From assembly GCA_013399895.1 (NCBI GenBank), contig VXBA01001255.1:248001-312000 (forward strand): 64,000 nt of DNA, read 5' to 3'. A model generated the notes under the pieces. That model was not told the DNA's origin. It did no database searches and saw only the letters and a program-made list of their open reading frames with translations. The DNA is from Serilophus lunatus. Lineage: Eukaryota; Chordata; Aves; Passeriformes; Eurylaimidae. The translations under genes and the position numbers were made by a program. The first letter of the stretch is position 1. Every line of letters begins with the position of its first letter. Below, piece by piece: positions 45,601 through 60,100 of this stretch.

Positions 45601-48600
45601 TACTATACTGCTCTCAGAGTCTACTTACCGGCCCCATTCAAGCAACCTTGTAGATACCCCTTACCTGGGCTGGGGGGTTACATGTATCTTTGCTGCTGAT
45701 GAATGCTTGAGAATTGGTGTTGAATGCTTGAGCAAGTCTGTTCCCTTTTGTGAAACTAACCCCTGCCAATAATTTATAAGCACTAGGAAGATCTCATCTA
45801 GAAAATGATGTATAATTCTTGTCAGCCATGTTCAAGGAAGAAGCATTCAAAATGAAACAAGACAGGCAGAGATGGGCTAGTTAGATGATTGGGAAAAGAG
45901 ATCTCCTCTCATGAGTGAAGACTAAAAAGCTTGTAAAACTGGTGGAAAGGATGACAGAGATGGGAAGTACTTGTTCTCTTTAAATGCATTGATGTCACAA
46001 ATACTAGGGAGGGAGAAGAGCTAATGGAAACAGAGGGCAGTGTTGGTTCAGGAACAAATAGCTGTTAACTTAGTGAATGAGATGAGGTAAAATGGAAAAA
46101 AGGCTTCTGTGCAGAGCAGTGAGGCTGTGTGATGGCCTTCTCAGAGGTTCCATGAAGAAAATGGAACATTTTATTAGTGGAAGGTAGTTGCTTATGATAC
46201 TTTTCGGAAGGCTTTGGCACACAGGACATCCCTGCCATTTGTATGTTCCTAGACAAAAATTGTGGGACACTTTTCATAGTTTTTTAAGCACCATATTTTT
46301 CTGGTATGAATTTACCTGGCAATAGTCCAGTTTTTCCAACAGTTTTCACTTGATGGTATTGTTACTGTGTGTAAACAGCTGCTACATTTCACTGTATGTC
46401 AACTTTGACTACTTTCAAGGTGAGCTTGGATGAACAGTGTTGCTGGAAACATAAGAAACAAGTGCCTGCTTCAGGAGATGGCGATGAAGATTGAACTAGT
46501 GCTACTTGCATTGTAAAACCATCTTCCCTTCAGATGAGAATGATAATTGTAAAAGCTTTCTTGGACATCTAGAAGGTGATCTGGGACATTTGCATAATTT
46601 GCCCACCTCTCTGCAGAAGAACCTTAAATTTGTCTTTCAAGGAATAGGGCACAATATTTGCACTGGCTTTGGATGGGAGTGCAGGTATCCTTTATTTCTT
46701 TTCTTTGCAAAGAGCAGGTGGAGGATGACAAGTAAATGATGACATTATTACGCTTGCACTTTAATAGTTTCCAAGGAACTTGCGAGTAAGTGAAGGCAAC
46801 ATATGAAATATTCATGATTTCTCTTTACTCTCATACAAAAGGTTGAAAGCTTCCAGAGCCGGAGTTCAAGGTACATGAGGCATATGGAAATAACACCTGC
46901 AGCCTTGCCTGAAGGGCTAACGCTGACCTTTTTTGAGTGATAAATTAATGTGTTCTTTTTTTCCTTTTATCTCAATTGTATAAAAGAGATCTTGTTTCCA
47001 CAGCCAGGATTCAGTCCCTTTGTCTGAATCAGACTTCTCTCTAGATTTCTAACTTCTTTCTCTATGGCCGCCTCCCTTGTTTGAACGCAAAATAAGGTTT
47101 TAAAGGAAAATACTTCCCTTGTGCCTTCTTCCTCCTTGCCCCAATTTGTAAGAGGACCACAACTAGAAGAAGTTTTCTCTAAATTAATGGAAGAATGTGA
47201 GCATTGCAACAGCAGCACTTTTATAACTTGTTGTACCCAAGTATAATACTGTAGATTTGTAAGCAGGAGGTATGCTCAGCTTGCTCCACAGGTGTATATG
47301 CCCATTTCCTCTAAGTGCCAAGCTTCTCTCTTACAGGGATTTCTGGTAACTCAAAAAGCAAAAAACATGTGTATATACCTCCCTACTGTTTTCACATCAG
47401 GCTATTCTCTATTTCAGCCCTTGACAGACATTAATTAAATATTTCACTGTTCCTAGCAGCTGCAATTGTCTCACTAGGTGTAGAAAACTACTCAGTACGT
47501 TACCTGGGACCTGGAGACAGGTAGCCTTTAGTAGAAGGGTTCAGTGCAATGTTGTTCTTGAGCCGATTAGAAGGCCTGGAACTTAGAGGTGATGTTTGTC
47601 TTCTCATCTGCCTAAGTTCAGATGTATACTGAGTGTTACATGAGATAGGTGCTGCAGTTGCTGCATTGTCTCCCCATCCTCCACTGGATGTTTGTACTCC
47701 TGGGTTGGGATGTCAGAGGGTTGCTCTTGAGCTGTGTGATCAGGGACTGGCTGACTCCCTGCTGTTCTTGTCCTGGGTGTAGTGGAAGATCCTTTGGTAT
47801 TTGGAGCTGCTCTTACAGGTACTGATACTGAAAGCTTTAGTTAAATGTGGGTGTGAGATCCCAGAAGGTCAGTGACTCCATCTAGTCTGCTGACTGGCTC
47901 TAGCAGCCAGTTCTGAGTGTGAGCAGGTTTCTTCTCGGGACTGAAATTCTCTGCCCAGAGAAGTAGATGGTTCATTTCAAATTCCCATACATGGACAAGC
48001 AGTATTGGGCAGTATTGGAGTATCCACGCTTACTGCTGAAGTTTCCAGTTGCACATACTGTCCATTAGTTGTTAATTTGGAGAATTTAACACAAAGTTGT
48101 TTTTTGGATTATGCTTTATCTGCAGAGATAAAGCTGAAGCAGTTCTTGGTACTCCCATTTCTTGGCATTAGTAGTGCTCTCTGAGAGATTCAACCACCCC
48201 ACCTACCCTTTTCCACACTCTGCTGGGGTTGAAGGCAATAATCGTGACCATTTAACATTTGGAGATAGAATTAAGGATTGAGTCAGAATAGAATGAATAG
48301 AAGAGAAGGTGGTCAGACAGTAAGTGCATCCATTCGGTGCAATATAGGAGAGAAGTGTCAAGAGAGGAGTAATGATACAGAAACACTCTATATCTATAAA
48401 ACTTTGCTTCGTGTGGCTTGTTTTTCCTGTGTTGGAGCACAGAGCAGTGACAGTGACCAACATCAGTAGTTGAGCTGCTCCTGGTGAATATGCCAAAGAA
48501 ATTGTCATAGCCAGGGTTGCAAAGGTTTGCAGATATTCCTCAGCACCTCAGCTGTCAGCAGTTCTGGCATTTTATAATCCCACCTCCCTTATTAATCTCT

Positions 48601-51600
48601 GCTGCAAGTGATTGATTTTTTTTTTCTTGTGTGCACGTGCACGCTCTGTAGTAATGCTCCATCACGCCTGCCCTGCCATCCAGAGCTGCACAGCCCTGGA
48701 GATGACATTTACAAAGTGTCAGAAATCCAGCACCTTGGAAAGGCCAGTCTGCTCTGTTCAGTGTGGATCTTGGCACCTACACACTATTGCTGTAGCTTGC
48801 CCTGGAATCCTGGCCTCAGAAGGGTTCCTTGAGCCCTGATAAAAGATAAGCCAAAAGACAGGAATAAAACTATAGAGTATTTGTAGCAGGTGAAATATGA
48901 AGCAAAGAGAAACCAGCAGTGTTCTGAATAATGTGACATAGGGCAGTTTCAAAATGATAGTTAATTCTATTTTATCCATCTGTAGGCTGCAATAGTCAAA
49001 CCAGCAAGTTGAATTAAGTGTTTCAATGGGGGTGGGAGGGAAGAAGATACATTTTTTTCAAAATGCTAATGTTTCTGATTGCAGTTTCAGTTTTGAAAAC
49101 AGCTTCTTTCTTATAATTACATGGAAAATAAATCCATTTAAAAAGTGAGCAGAGTATGAAGCAACTAGGAAATAATTTAACTTGCTTTCACTTCTCAAAA
49201 GCAGAAAGAATTTAAGTAGGCTCTGAAAACATAATACAAACTTTTTTTGTGGTGAAATTGAATACTAATTCATTAAAGATTTTTTTTTCCTTCTGCCCTC
49301 CCTTCTCCCCTCCCACTGAAGTAAAGATATTTGAAGGATCTGTTGACTAGTGCTGGCAAGAGCCTTTCAACTGTGATTTCAATACAGGTTTTCAGAACTG
49401 GGATCCCAGTGGACTTTGCTCCCTAAAGCTTTTGAACCCACTAGAATGAAGCTTGCTGATTCTCTTCTTGAACTTTATGCAGACTAGTTCTTCTGTGGTT
49501 TTGTTTATACGGTTAGGATTTGTTATGGAGCCTGGAATTTTGTGTAGTTTGGAGGAGTAGAGAAGATGGTGTAGTTTAGCCTTGAGTTCTTGTTGGTTTT
49601 CCTACTTTCATTTGTGGTTTCATTTTAGCAACAATGAAAACAAAAAATAGACTATCACGTCTGCTGGCACCAGAGTTTGACAGAAATTGCAGTTCTATCA
49701 CCATCATTTCATTCCTACGACATGTGATTGTCCAGATACATGAATATTCCTCTGACAGTATGGTAATGATTTGATCTATACATTTTGTTCTCTGATTTAC
49801 CACCTAAAAAATGAAATATCTCTGTTATTAATTTTTATATCAATACGGAAGGTGAGAGAAGAAAAACTTGAGAAGTGTTTGATGTGAACAGTATCAGGCT
49901 CAATTCATCAGAATACTTGAGTGTGCTGAAGTATGTGGAAATGTTGTGTCAAATCTCTGCTGCCATTCTCCTTGGTGGCAAACAGAAGTAGAAGGAATGC
50001 CAAATAACAGCTAACAAGCTGCAGTGCACGGCATAAGAAGGAGCGCAGCAATAACTAGATGGATGTTAGCTCTAGCTATGAAGCATGAGAATGAACTGGC
50101 GAACTTGTCCTATCCAAAACTTCTGGACTGAGTTGCTTCTACTTTTTTTTTCTTTGAATGATCTTATGAGATTCATTTAAAGGTGGGACAGGAGATAAGG
50201 AGCCATAGGAGGAAGCGCTGCAAGCTGTGCTCTAGCAAATCACAGAAGGACCTGTTTCCTAGACTTGAATGTGATGGAGGGTGGGTGAGCTGGCTCCGGT
50301 GGTCATACCTTGATATCCTGCCACCCTTCCTGGAGTTCTGATGGAAAATCATGGAGGGACCTGCTTTCTGTCCTCTCACTCTACGTCTGGGTGGTAGATG
50401 GAGAGGAGTGACCTGCTCACTTTGTCACTTGGGGTCTACAGCTTTTGCTGTCTTTACATACAGGCCAATGTGGTCGCTGGCAGATTGGTGGATGAGGGAA
50501 CTGTCCAGCACCTGAAAGGGATCTGGATGAGGCAGCACAAAGAGTGCTTTCAATGAGGACTGTTGAGTTTTAGGGCTTTTGTAACCTGTGAATTTATAGT
50601 TGCAGATACAGTTCATTGCCTTGCTGTTCAGAGCTGTTGCCACAGGAAGGCATTAGGAGAGCTGGGCTTTATGATTAGGCTATCCTGGCCTTTCCTGAGA
50701 AGAGTGGCTACTTGCACAGATTTCTGCTACAAAAAAAGTGGATCCTTCCAGTAAAAGAAACCTCTGTTGTGTCTGAGCCTCCTGGTTGATTTACTTTTGC
50801 TCTGTGTATAAAGGGACAAGTAGGACCTATTGGTCGTATTGAGAATTTTTCCACTTGCTGATTTCTATCTACATTTTCTTATCACTGAAGTTAAGTACTC
50901 CAAGAAAGCTCTCTGAGCACTATTTCTGTATCTGATGAGCTAATACTGAAGATTCATTATCCTCTCCTTCCATCCCTCTTTGTGTGCATCTAAATATTTT
51001 TCCAGGGGCAAGATGGATTTGTCATTGTTATTAAGCAATGGAAATAATCTTAATTCAGGATCACACCCTGATGTCTTCTAAGAGAAGTTTCAGTCTCTTG
51101 TTTTCTTTGCATAATTGGAAGCGCTCTGCAATATTACTGACTAGCAACAATGTCTGACCTGTGAATGCAGGGCAATTGCTCTGTGGATACTAGCATGTGT
51201 GTGGTGAAGATTGGAGACGGGAGGAGTTTATGCAATGTGTGAGTAGGGTTGTCTTAATGCTAATGAGTAACAGAATTAGAATGTCTTTACTAAGGTGAGA
51301 GCGACCTCATGCTGCCGTTTTTTGTAGTCAATCATGCCAGCTGATTTGACCATTCTTTTCTCCTCTCCAGCTTTTCAAACTTCATCTTTTTTTTACTGCT
51401 AGCAGGGAGATGAGCTGCAGAACACCAATGTCCATCCGCAGTGTGGTCATGGTGATGGGGTGACAGTGTGAGCAGTTGTTCCTCTTGTGAGCATTGCACA
51501 AATCTAGAAGCTTCTTGATTAGGACATGTCCATGTGCTAAGGCTGGTCTAAGCTGAGGAATGCTTTTGCTTGTATTCTGGCTGCAATCTGTTACGCTGAG

Positions 51601-54600
51601 TGTTTTTTCTGGCTTGGTGGTTGCTCAGTCCTTTGGAGACCTCACAGTGGGATTTCACCCTTCCAGTATGCCATGGGGTCAGGAATGAATATCTGTTTTG
51701 CTAGGAACTGGATCATGTTTAGTGAGTTTTTTGGGATCAGACTGACAGTTTGGTATGGAACTGAAAATTGGTCTCTCAAAGAGAGGGCTGACAGTCATCT
51801 GTTATTGTCCTCATTTTCGTGTCTAAACTTCCCTGAAAAGAACTGTCAATGTCTCTATTACCCCAGTAGCACTGAAAGTATTGTAGCCTGACTTCTGCAT
51901 TGAGCTTTCTATCTCTACAGGTGTCCAAAACCAGCTGTTATGTGTTGTGATCAATGTGTTACAAATGAGGAGACTGTGACAGGAAGACTGTGTCTCTTAC
52001 TGGTGTATGTACAAATCAGTGAAAAATCAGAAATGGGGAAAACTGCTTCTTGATCTTAAAGCTATAGAAAAGAGCATCTGGGGAGCTTATCTGTTGGGAT
52101 ATGATTTATATCCTCCAAATTATCACAGGTAAACACCTCTAGCATTTTCTTAGGTTCTCCCAAGGGCATGTGTTTCGCTCCGGGGTAAATTGTGTCAATA
52201 TTACACCAGCTCTGTGTATGGTGACATTTTCATGATGTCTGACTTGAGGGGTTTGGCATTGATGGTTGCACCTTGATTACTACTTCAAGCTTGAAGAGAC
52301 AACTGGAAAGCACCCTTGGGCTTGTCCTCCTAGCCATGTTGCAACCTGTCCTCTGCTCTTTCTGCCGGTATTGCCCCTAATTAACGTGATAACTGGACAG
52401 CACAGTGTCCCCCCAGAGAGGAAAATCAGTTGATAATACATGACATCTGTCTAATGTAGCCTGAGTTGTTGAAATTTGTGCCCATGAAGTAGATTCCGCT
52501 TCTGTTTATTAGCAATACTTGTTTGGCTCCCTTGATGCAGTGTGCAACCACTCCACAAAAAACCCAAACCAACCCTTAGGAGTATTTCAAGGCAAGACGG
52601 GTTTGCCAATGGCTTGGCCAGTAAAACTAGGACAACTGTGCCATATTGTATCTCTTCTACAGGTGCATGGGAGCAGGATTGAAGAATTCTTGGCTGAATC
52701 GCAGTGAAGCTTGAGCCTGGCAATAGGTGAGGACAGAAGGTTGTGAGTGAGCAGCATTGGCCAAGCTGTGCCAGGAAATGACCCAGAAAACAGCAGAGGG
52801 CAACAGACAGCTTCAGGAGGGAGGGGATGCTTCTTCCTGTGTTCCTATCTTTTGGCCACTGCTATTAATTTTCCCATGTACTAAATGATTTACTCAACTA
52901 CATTTTTTCTTTTATTTTTCCCCCTTTTTAAAGAACAAATTAATTGCTTAATTTCCCTTTGCCTGGCTCTTCTGTTGCATTGGGGCACAGCAGGGAGGCT
53001 GTATGTGGAGGAAATGCCTGCTCTGTTGGCTATTTCTAGGGAATTAAGGACCCAAATAGCAGCTAATCAGTATTTTAGCTGTACTTTTCAGTATTCTCTC
53101 AGTGTTAGTGTTGATAATAGATAGCTGGCCCAATTAAAACAAAAAATTATCAAAGCGTGTTTGAAGTGCCCTTAGGTAATTCTGCAGGCATTTGTTGGAG
53201 AGAAGCTAGGAAAACAAAATTTGACCTTCTGCAGAACAAAATCATATTACAGAGAAGGATGGAAACAATAGGATAGTAGGAAGTAAAAGTTGATGTTAAT
53301 AAGTTGTGGCAGAGATTTGGCTGTACTGGATCATTTTACCTGTTAAATGCACTATCCTGCTTATGGCACCAAGCAATAAATGGATGTTATATTTGAGTAA
53401 TATAATCCTCTATGTTAGTTCTTCACTGATATCCAGAGGCAAAGAAGTAGACTGAAGTTTACTGAAGGCAGTAAACTCGCATTCTGAAGCATGGGATTTG
53501 ATTATCTTAGCTGCTGCAATTATTGACAGTAAAATGAACCATCTCTTTTTAAAGGCTAGATTTGTTCTGAATATACTGACCAATTAATGGGGTCACCTTT
53601 CACTGATGCATGAGGTATTTTTGCTGCAGTTATGTGAACAAAAGTTGCTGATTGCATATGACAGAAGACCATCAGATGAAAACATTTGCGTGAAAACGTT
53701 TGCTCTTACACTTGCCAGGGTGTGTGCTGCAATAATGACATGCCCATGGGTGGTAAAATTGCTTTGTAAAAGCAAGCCCCTTCAATTTAGCATAGAAGTA
53801 TCAATATCAAAGTTGAGAATTTCCTGCTTTGATTCTGTGTGTTAAGCTGGGTTCAGGCTAATTATTTTCTAAGACAGCACAGATGAAGTGCTAGATTAAA
53901 GCATGAGAAAGTGGTGGCAATTAGGAGAGGGAAGTCAGCAGTGAGTTTTGATGCTGAAGATTTTCTCTTTTGGATCCTATGTCTAGACTGTGCTTTAGAT
54001 CATGTGTTATAGCTGTGGTCTTAACTTACAAAGATCTATCTGAAATCCTGTGTATTATGCTGAACCCTGTGCTTACTGTGGGTATCTTGTGGCACTTATG
54101 TACCATTGGGCATTCTTTTAAACTCCAAAAGACTGAAGGCTGCCTGTTATTTGGCTGGCCTAAATGTCACATCAGCTGACATGAAATACGCCATGGTTGT
54201 TAGCAGTGGGTTCTTGGTACTATTCAGACTTCGACATGGAGAATTGTTTATAGCACAACAAACCAAAAAAGCAAAGCTCAGTTGAGTGGCAGAACCATCT
54301 TTGCTCTGTCAAGCTTTGTAAAGCTGCATCTCAAGAGAAGGAGAGATGAGAGACCGAAAGATTGTGGATCTTAAAAGTTGGTGGATGAGTTTGAATATAG
54401 TTTCAAATCGTCTATAGAGTGGGTCAGTTAGAGTTTGCTGAAGTGATGAGAACTGTGAAGTCTGGGCTGTTGGGGTGCTTTAGGAGTATAATACTAGTAG
54501 TAGGTATGGAAGAACCTGCTTGTCTGCTCGGGATTGTTAAAATGGTAAGCACTGCTCATTCTGAGCATATTATTTGGAAAGGAACTGCAATATTGGTGAT

Positions 54601-56224
54601 AAAGAGGAGAGATCAACTTTTTTTGGGTTGTAGGACTGGTTTCATTAAGCAGAGATAAAGAAGATTTTTCCTCTAAATCTTGATTTTGCCAAGACTTTCT
54701 CTGTGCCGTAAAGTGACACACTAAGTTCAGATCTTCAAGGAGGTTTAGGTACCTGATGAAAGCTTAATTTCAGTGGCTGCCAAATGCTCAAATAGGAGTT
54801 GGAACTGTGTGAACCTGGTGTCTCAGGCCCCAGGAAAGCTGCTTAGTGTAAAGGCTAAGTGGTGTGCAAAGAAGCTGCAATTACATGTGAAAACACCTTT
54901 GTTGGACATAACGATTCCTTTTTCTGGAAAAAGGTTTGGTCCTTTGAGATGTTTCTACACCTATTTAAGATTGCATTTCTTTCACTGGCTTTGCTTTGCA
55001 GACGGTCCGTGGTCTCTCAGCAGCTTAATTCTCCACCTATAAAATACAAATTGTCCATAATTTTTCACAGGTTATAAGATTTTTCTGGGGTCAGTGTTTG
55101 GCAATGTTCTTAGGAAAAGGCCTGACAATATGTTCGTTTTATCTTACCTGAATCTTGAAGTACTATTTCTGTCTGAGCAGTTACTCACAAAGGTGCAGTC
55201 TCGAATCTGTCCTCTTGTGCCAGGTCACTTAGCTCAGATCACACAAGGGGAGCCAGTTACTCCGAAGCGCTTTCCTCCACTCCCTCTTGCTGTGTTCTGG
55301 AGCATCAGTCTGTGTGCTTGGTGTAGGCAAATCCAGAACTCAGAATAAATAAATGAAATGGCCTAGACACTGCAAGAGTCTACAAACTTAATATCCAAAA
55401 GGGAGTTGAAAGTGAAAGTCTCTGAAAACCTTTTATAGCTAGCTAACTTTGTGGATCTTCTACTCCTTAGCGAAAATGCTGCAGATTGAACTGCCAATAC
55501 CAGCAAGTATTTTCCCTTGCATTAGCTTCTCTGGGAGAAATGGCTTACTGGACTCTATTAAAGCTGGCACTGGAGACTGGAGAGCAGCTGAGGTTTGCAA
55601 GTCTTGGATTCTGAACTGTCTTCTGTCTTCAGAGGCTGCATTATTGTTTAGGGTATACAACATTAAAATGCATAGTGAAGATGTAATGCTGCTGGACAAT
55701 TCTGAGCTGCAGCTGATGTATGGGCTGTTAGTAGATGCTTACTCTGCTAGCAGAGTGCTTGAGGCCATATTTGTGGCATTGCGACAAAAACCTGTGAGCA
55801 TTATTAATGGACAAAGTTACTGAGGAAAGGAGAGAACAAATGTGTTCTGCAGGGAACTGGGAAACACTCAGCACCTGACAGCTTGCAGAGTTGGATCCTG
55901 GATTCAGAAGGGGCTCAGTTCAAAGAACATTCTCCCTTTTAATAAGGAAAAAGGATGATTTGACAAGTCACTGTGCAGAAATATGTCTTTCACCCTAATC
56001 AGGAGGCCTGGCACAGTTTGTGCTGTTGGGTGGCGCCAGCAAGAGTTGGTAGTATTAGCTACAATGGATGCATCTGGGAAGCTAAAGGGCTGAATGATTT
56101 GGAGATGTGTGTTGATGAGGTACTGAAGGATGTGAGGAGGAACCCGGTTAGTCAAAAATCCTGGCAAATTTACTTGAGAAGTATTCAGAAGTTATTCTAT
56201 CCTGTGGTATTCAAGAGGTGTGAA
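42621..56224. other. Intronic sequence, no gene seen
   Basis: About 13.6 kb of ordinary intron. Low-complexity T/G tract at 44617-44658. Perfect 12-base palindrome GTGCACGTGCAC with an E-box core at 48631-48642. Small direct repeat TGAATGCTTGAG at about 45700 and 45720. TAAT-rich complex sequence near 51250-51360. The longest plus-strand ORF from an ATG is at 55476-55823 (about 115 codons, AT-leaning, no recognised domain); it is noted, not called. Confidence 0.45.
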
Positions 56225-56400
56225 TTCAGGTCCTGGCTTGGCTGCTGACTTCCCATGTGACTTCAGGGCAGGAGTTCAAAAGAGACTTAGCATTTACAGA
56301 ACAGAGTAGCAGGTAGCAATTTCAGTCTTCTCAGGCTGTATCCTGTGGGTTTCTGAATACTTCACCTCCTCATTGGTAAAACACGAATGAAGATGCTTTT
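56225..56400 (+). repeat. Possible degenerate or interrupted MIR
   Basis: GTCCTGGCTTGGCTGCTGAC followed by TTCCCATGTGACTTCAGGGC resembles the MIR 5' half. After about 90 unrelated bases, CTTCACCTCCTCATTGGTAA then AACACGAATGAAGATG resembles its middle. If real, an insertion splits the element. The match is weak. Confidence 0.3.
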
Positions 56401-57040
56401 TGAGACACCTGGAAAAGCTGAGAACAAGTGTATTTTATATGGGAGTAATCCAGATACAATGATGATGGAAGGTCACGAAATGCTCAAATCAGTATTCTTG
56501 GACAGATCAGGCATTTGTAGAAATAACTAGTGTTACAGCCATTAGATGCCAACTTTGCAGAAGGCAGATGTGAAGCTGCATACACATGTGTAAACAGACC
56601 TAGCTTGAGCAGTTACTTTTCTGCACAAGTGGGTCTAGTTTTCCACTAATAAACTCATTATGTCACTAAAGAAGGCAACTTCTGGTTATCTTTTTTTTCT
56701 GAGCTTTGAATGTTTGTCGTATCATCTGGAATAGATCTGATTTTTGGGACATTCTACTTAGCATTTGCTGCTTTTTCATCTCTTTCATTTCAATGGCTTG
56801 TAATCACTTAAAATAGCAATAACAAAAATGTGAAAATATTTTCCTCTTTTCAATCCCACGCAGTCTGGCATTTTGCCTGCCAGCACTCCACACTGCCCCT
56901 CCATTGGCAAACCTGTGCAGAATCACCTGTATTGAGGCATACAGTGAAGTGCTTTATGTGGATGGGTAGCTCCATCAGCTGATGACCTGGAGTTAGAGAA
57001 GCTTTTTAGGTCATTTCATAAAGTGACATATTAAAGCCTT
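56401..57040. other. Intronic sequence, nothing recognised
   Basis: AT-leaning intron with a T run at 56691-56698. No gene or repeat family was seen. Confidence 0.5.
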
Positions 57041-57114
57041 CAAAAAAACCCACAAAAAGCAAACCCCAAAAAACCCCAAACCTGTCCAAACCAAACCAAA
57101 CACAACCCCCCCTC
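57041..57114. repeat. A/C-rich low-complexity tract
   Basis: About 75 bases composed almost only of A and C (CAAAAAAACCCAC, CCCCAAAAAACCCC, CCAAACCAAACC). It resembles the A/C-rich simple tracts common in bird introns. No element body was recognised beside it. Confidence 0.85.
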
Positions 57115-60100
57115 CTGCAGTATTACCTACATAGTTTATTGGTGGGTCCACATTTGAGAAAGCTCTTGTTCACCTTGGTGGTACAGAACCAGTGTTATCC
57201 TAAAGATCTATTATGCTCGAGGGTTGAAGATATTGGAGTTTCTTTTGGAGAGTTAGTGAGTTGGAGAAAAGCTTCCATCACAACGACAACAAAAGGACAG
57301 ACTCTTTTTTTCTGTTGTGTTTCCTCTGGGCCTAAAGAGGAATTTAGTCTGGGATAATAGATTTTTAGGCATTTTGTCTGCTTTGTATAATCCCCACTCC
57401 TTGTCCTTGATGGTGTTTATAAAGTATTCCTTTGACTCATCCCAAATGTAATTGTTATGACTTTCAATTTTTGATGAAGTAATTATTATTGTAGAGTTCA
57501 AACTTTTTGGAGCCCATTTCTCCAAGGTAGCTGAATTTGTGTTCCTTATTTGTTGTAAGAAGTAACAACTTATTCCGTCCAGCAGGAGAAAGAACTGTCT
57601 CTGGGTTGGAAAGCAGTTACTATTACGTACAGCCATCCAAAGAGTCTGGAAAGCCCAGAAAAAGTTTTAACTGTTTGAATTTTGTTTAGATTTAGTGAAA
57701 CTTTTCATTTTGAGGATGAGAACCCTAGCCACAGAGTCCAACAGCCTCATTTACTATCTTTGACTACAGACTTTCCAGGGACTTTGGAACTCAATTCTCC
57801 TCCATGGACTAGAAGGGCAAAGATATATAAAGATTGTGCTGAAGCTCTCTCAGAGCATAGCTGGCATCTTCTTCTGACAGGATTTACTGTTCCAGTAAAA
57901 GGGATAAAGCTGACATTGTAGACCAACAAAAGCATGCTTACTGTAGGCTGTGGATGTCCGAGACATTTTTTGCAAGAGGTCATACAAAGAGTGTAGTTTG
58001 CAGTGCTGTTGTGTCTCACCTCTGCTGACCTGCTGCCACATCGAATCAGTGCTGCTATTCCCTGGGCACCAGAATCTTTGCTTTATGGTGATCACTGGAA
58101 GGCCAGAATATAAACAATCTTAAGCCCTGTACGTTTATAATCCATGTATTAAAACCCCTGAAGACCATTTTATAGCCTTCACCACAGCAGAATCAAGGCC
58201 CTAATTCTCCCTTGGAGCAGAAGTAAACAACTTCAGACCTCATGAGCATTAAATGTCTTTCGGACAGATGAGCTCATTTTTGTTGTGGCAGAGCAATGTG
58301 CGACCCAGTTTCAAGGGATGTAAATTGTTCATGTCTCCTGACACTATCGAATAATGCAGAGTTGGACCACTTCTTGTGCTGGCTTTCTTATATTAATAAG
58401 CATCATTTGTTTTTTCCCAAGTGGGAATAAAATGAGAACACATGCCTTAGTTGTGTCTAGATGTGCAAGATGCTACCTTATTATTATAAGTAAACCGCTT
58501 CCTGTCTTCTTACTGAAGAAAGCAAGCAGGATCAACATAGAAACTGTCCTGGAGTTTTGGAACTCAGTTTTGGTCAAGTGACTCCTATGACGTGGATCTT
58601 CCATGGCAATCTTTCCTTTGGGACAGAGTGCATAGGTGGTTTTAGTAGAGATAGTGGGTGGAAAAAATAGCTGTGGTAGGCAACAACCAAGCCATGCTGC
58701 CTCCTGCTCATTGTGGAAAAAGAAATCTGAGTCCAGGTATAATCACCTAATTTACGATGTCAAAGTGTGGTGTGACACAGCACTTGGCAAGAGGAAGCAG
58801 TCCCTGCTTATGGCCTTTCTTTGGGCTGAGATTTTGTTTACTGAGAATTTTAAGGAAAAGAAGCTTCTGTTTTGGTTAATAGTAGCCCTCTTCTGATTGT
58901 CAGCAGTTAGGGCTGTGAAGTCGGGAGAGAGAACGCTCCATGCTGGTTCTTGTAGTAAAGGCAAATGGAGCAGTCTGCTGCCCCAGGCCCTGTTTGTGGG
59001 TTCCATAGTCACAGTCAGGTGGGGGTTGTAATACTGTTGGTAATGTGGGGTTACTGACGGATTGTTCCTTCAGTCCAGCAAACTTTAGGTGATTGGCCGG
59101 CACAGATCTCTGGTAGCTAGCTGTAAGTCTCTAGTTTTATTTTGCTGAAGTAACAGTGGCTTGTATGAGTTGGCAGGTGGCTGTGTATGGGGTGCAAGGT
59201 TTGCTGGAGCAGCTGTTGCATTTATGTGCCTGAAACTCCTGCACTGTCACCACATGGAGTAAAATGTTTGAGGCTCCTAACCTTATCCCCTCGTGAGTGG
59301 GTCTTGCAATTACACAACTTTTCTTGCGCTTGAAATGTTTGCTGGGAAATTCTACATTCTACCTTTTGTCTGGGCACATGCTCCCACTCTTGACCAAGAG
59401 CATGTTCCAGGACAGCAAGTTCCTTCTATGAAAAGCAAAAATGAATAGTGCAAGAACTGAGTCACCTTACTGCTAGGATAGTTGAGTTATTCAACTCCAT
59501 TCACATCATTAACATATAATTCACTACAGCAGAGTTTGACAGGTATATTAACCTCATTCAAGATACTGTTTGCTTGTAGGGGAACAGATGGGGGTTGGTC
59601 AGCTTCATATGGCAGGATCAAAGGCCTCGGAAACTCAGTAAGATATGAAACATTAAGGAGAATTGGACATTAAGGTAGGGTTTGGACTGAGCTTCCTTAC
59701 AAGTAGAAGTAATAAAATATACTTTTATTATTTTAATGACCATAGCATGGCTTAAATTGCAAAGGTCACTCTGAGATCCAGAGGAAGAAAGAAAAGAGTA
59801 TGATCAAGGGAACAACTCTTTTCATCTTCTCTGCCATTATCTGTAACCAAGGTTACATTCCTCTTGTGCCAAATGGTTATAGCACCAAGTAGGTCTGCAG
59901 TGTGATTTAGCTGTATTACTTTTTATGTACCTATGTTTTTGTTTCTGGGACAGTTAAATGTTTTTCAGGGTGGTAGTGTCCACAGTATTACCTGGCAATC
60001 ACAGCAGAGGATTGAACAGATCTGGTGTGGACTCTTACATGCATAAAGAAACTTCTGTACTCTGGTTCAGGGTGGCATCTCTCCTTCCTCTTATACAGAA

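Noticed and set aside
48631..48642. GTGCACGTGCAC palindrome as a regulatory site
   Set aside because: The 12-base palindrome with an E-box core is real, but a single short site in ordinary intron has no further support.
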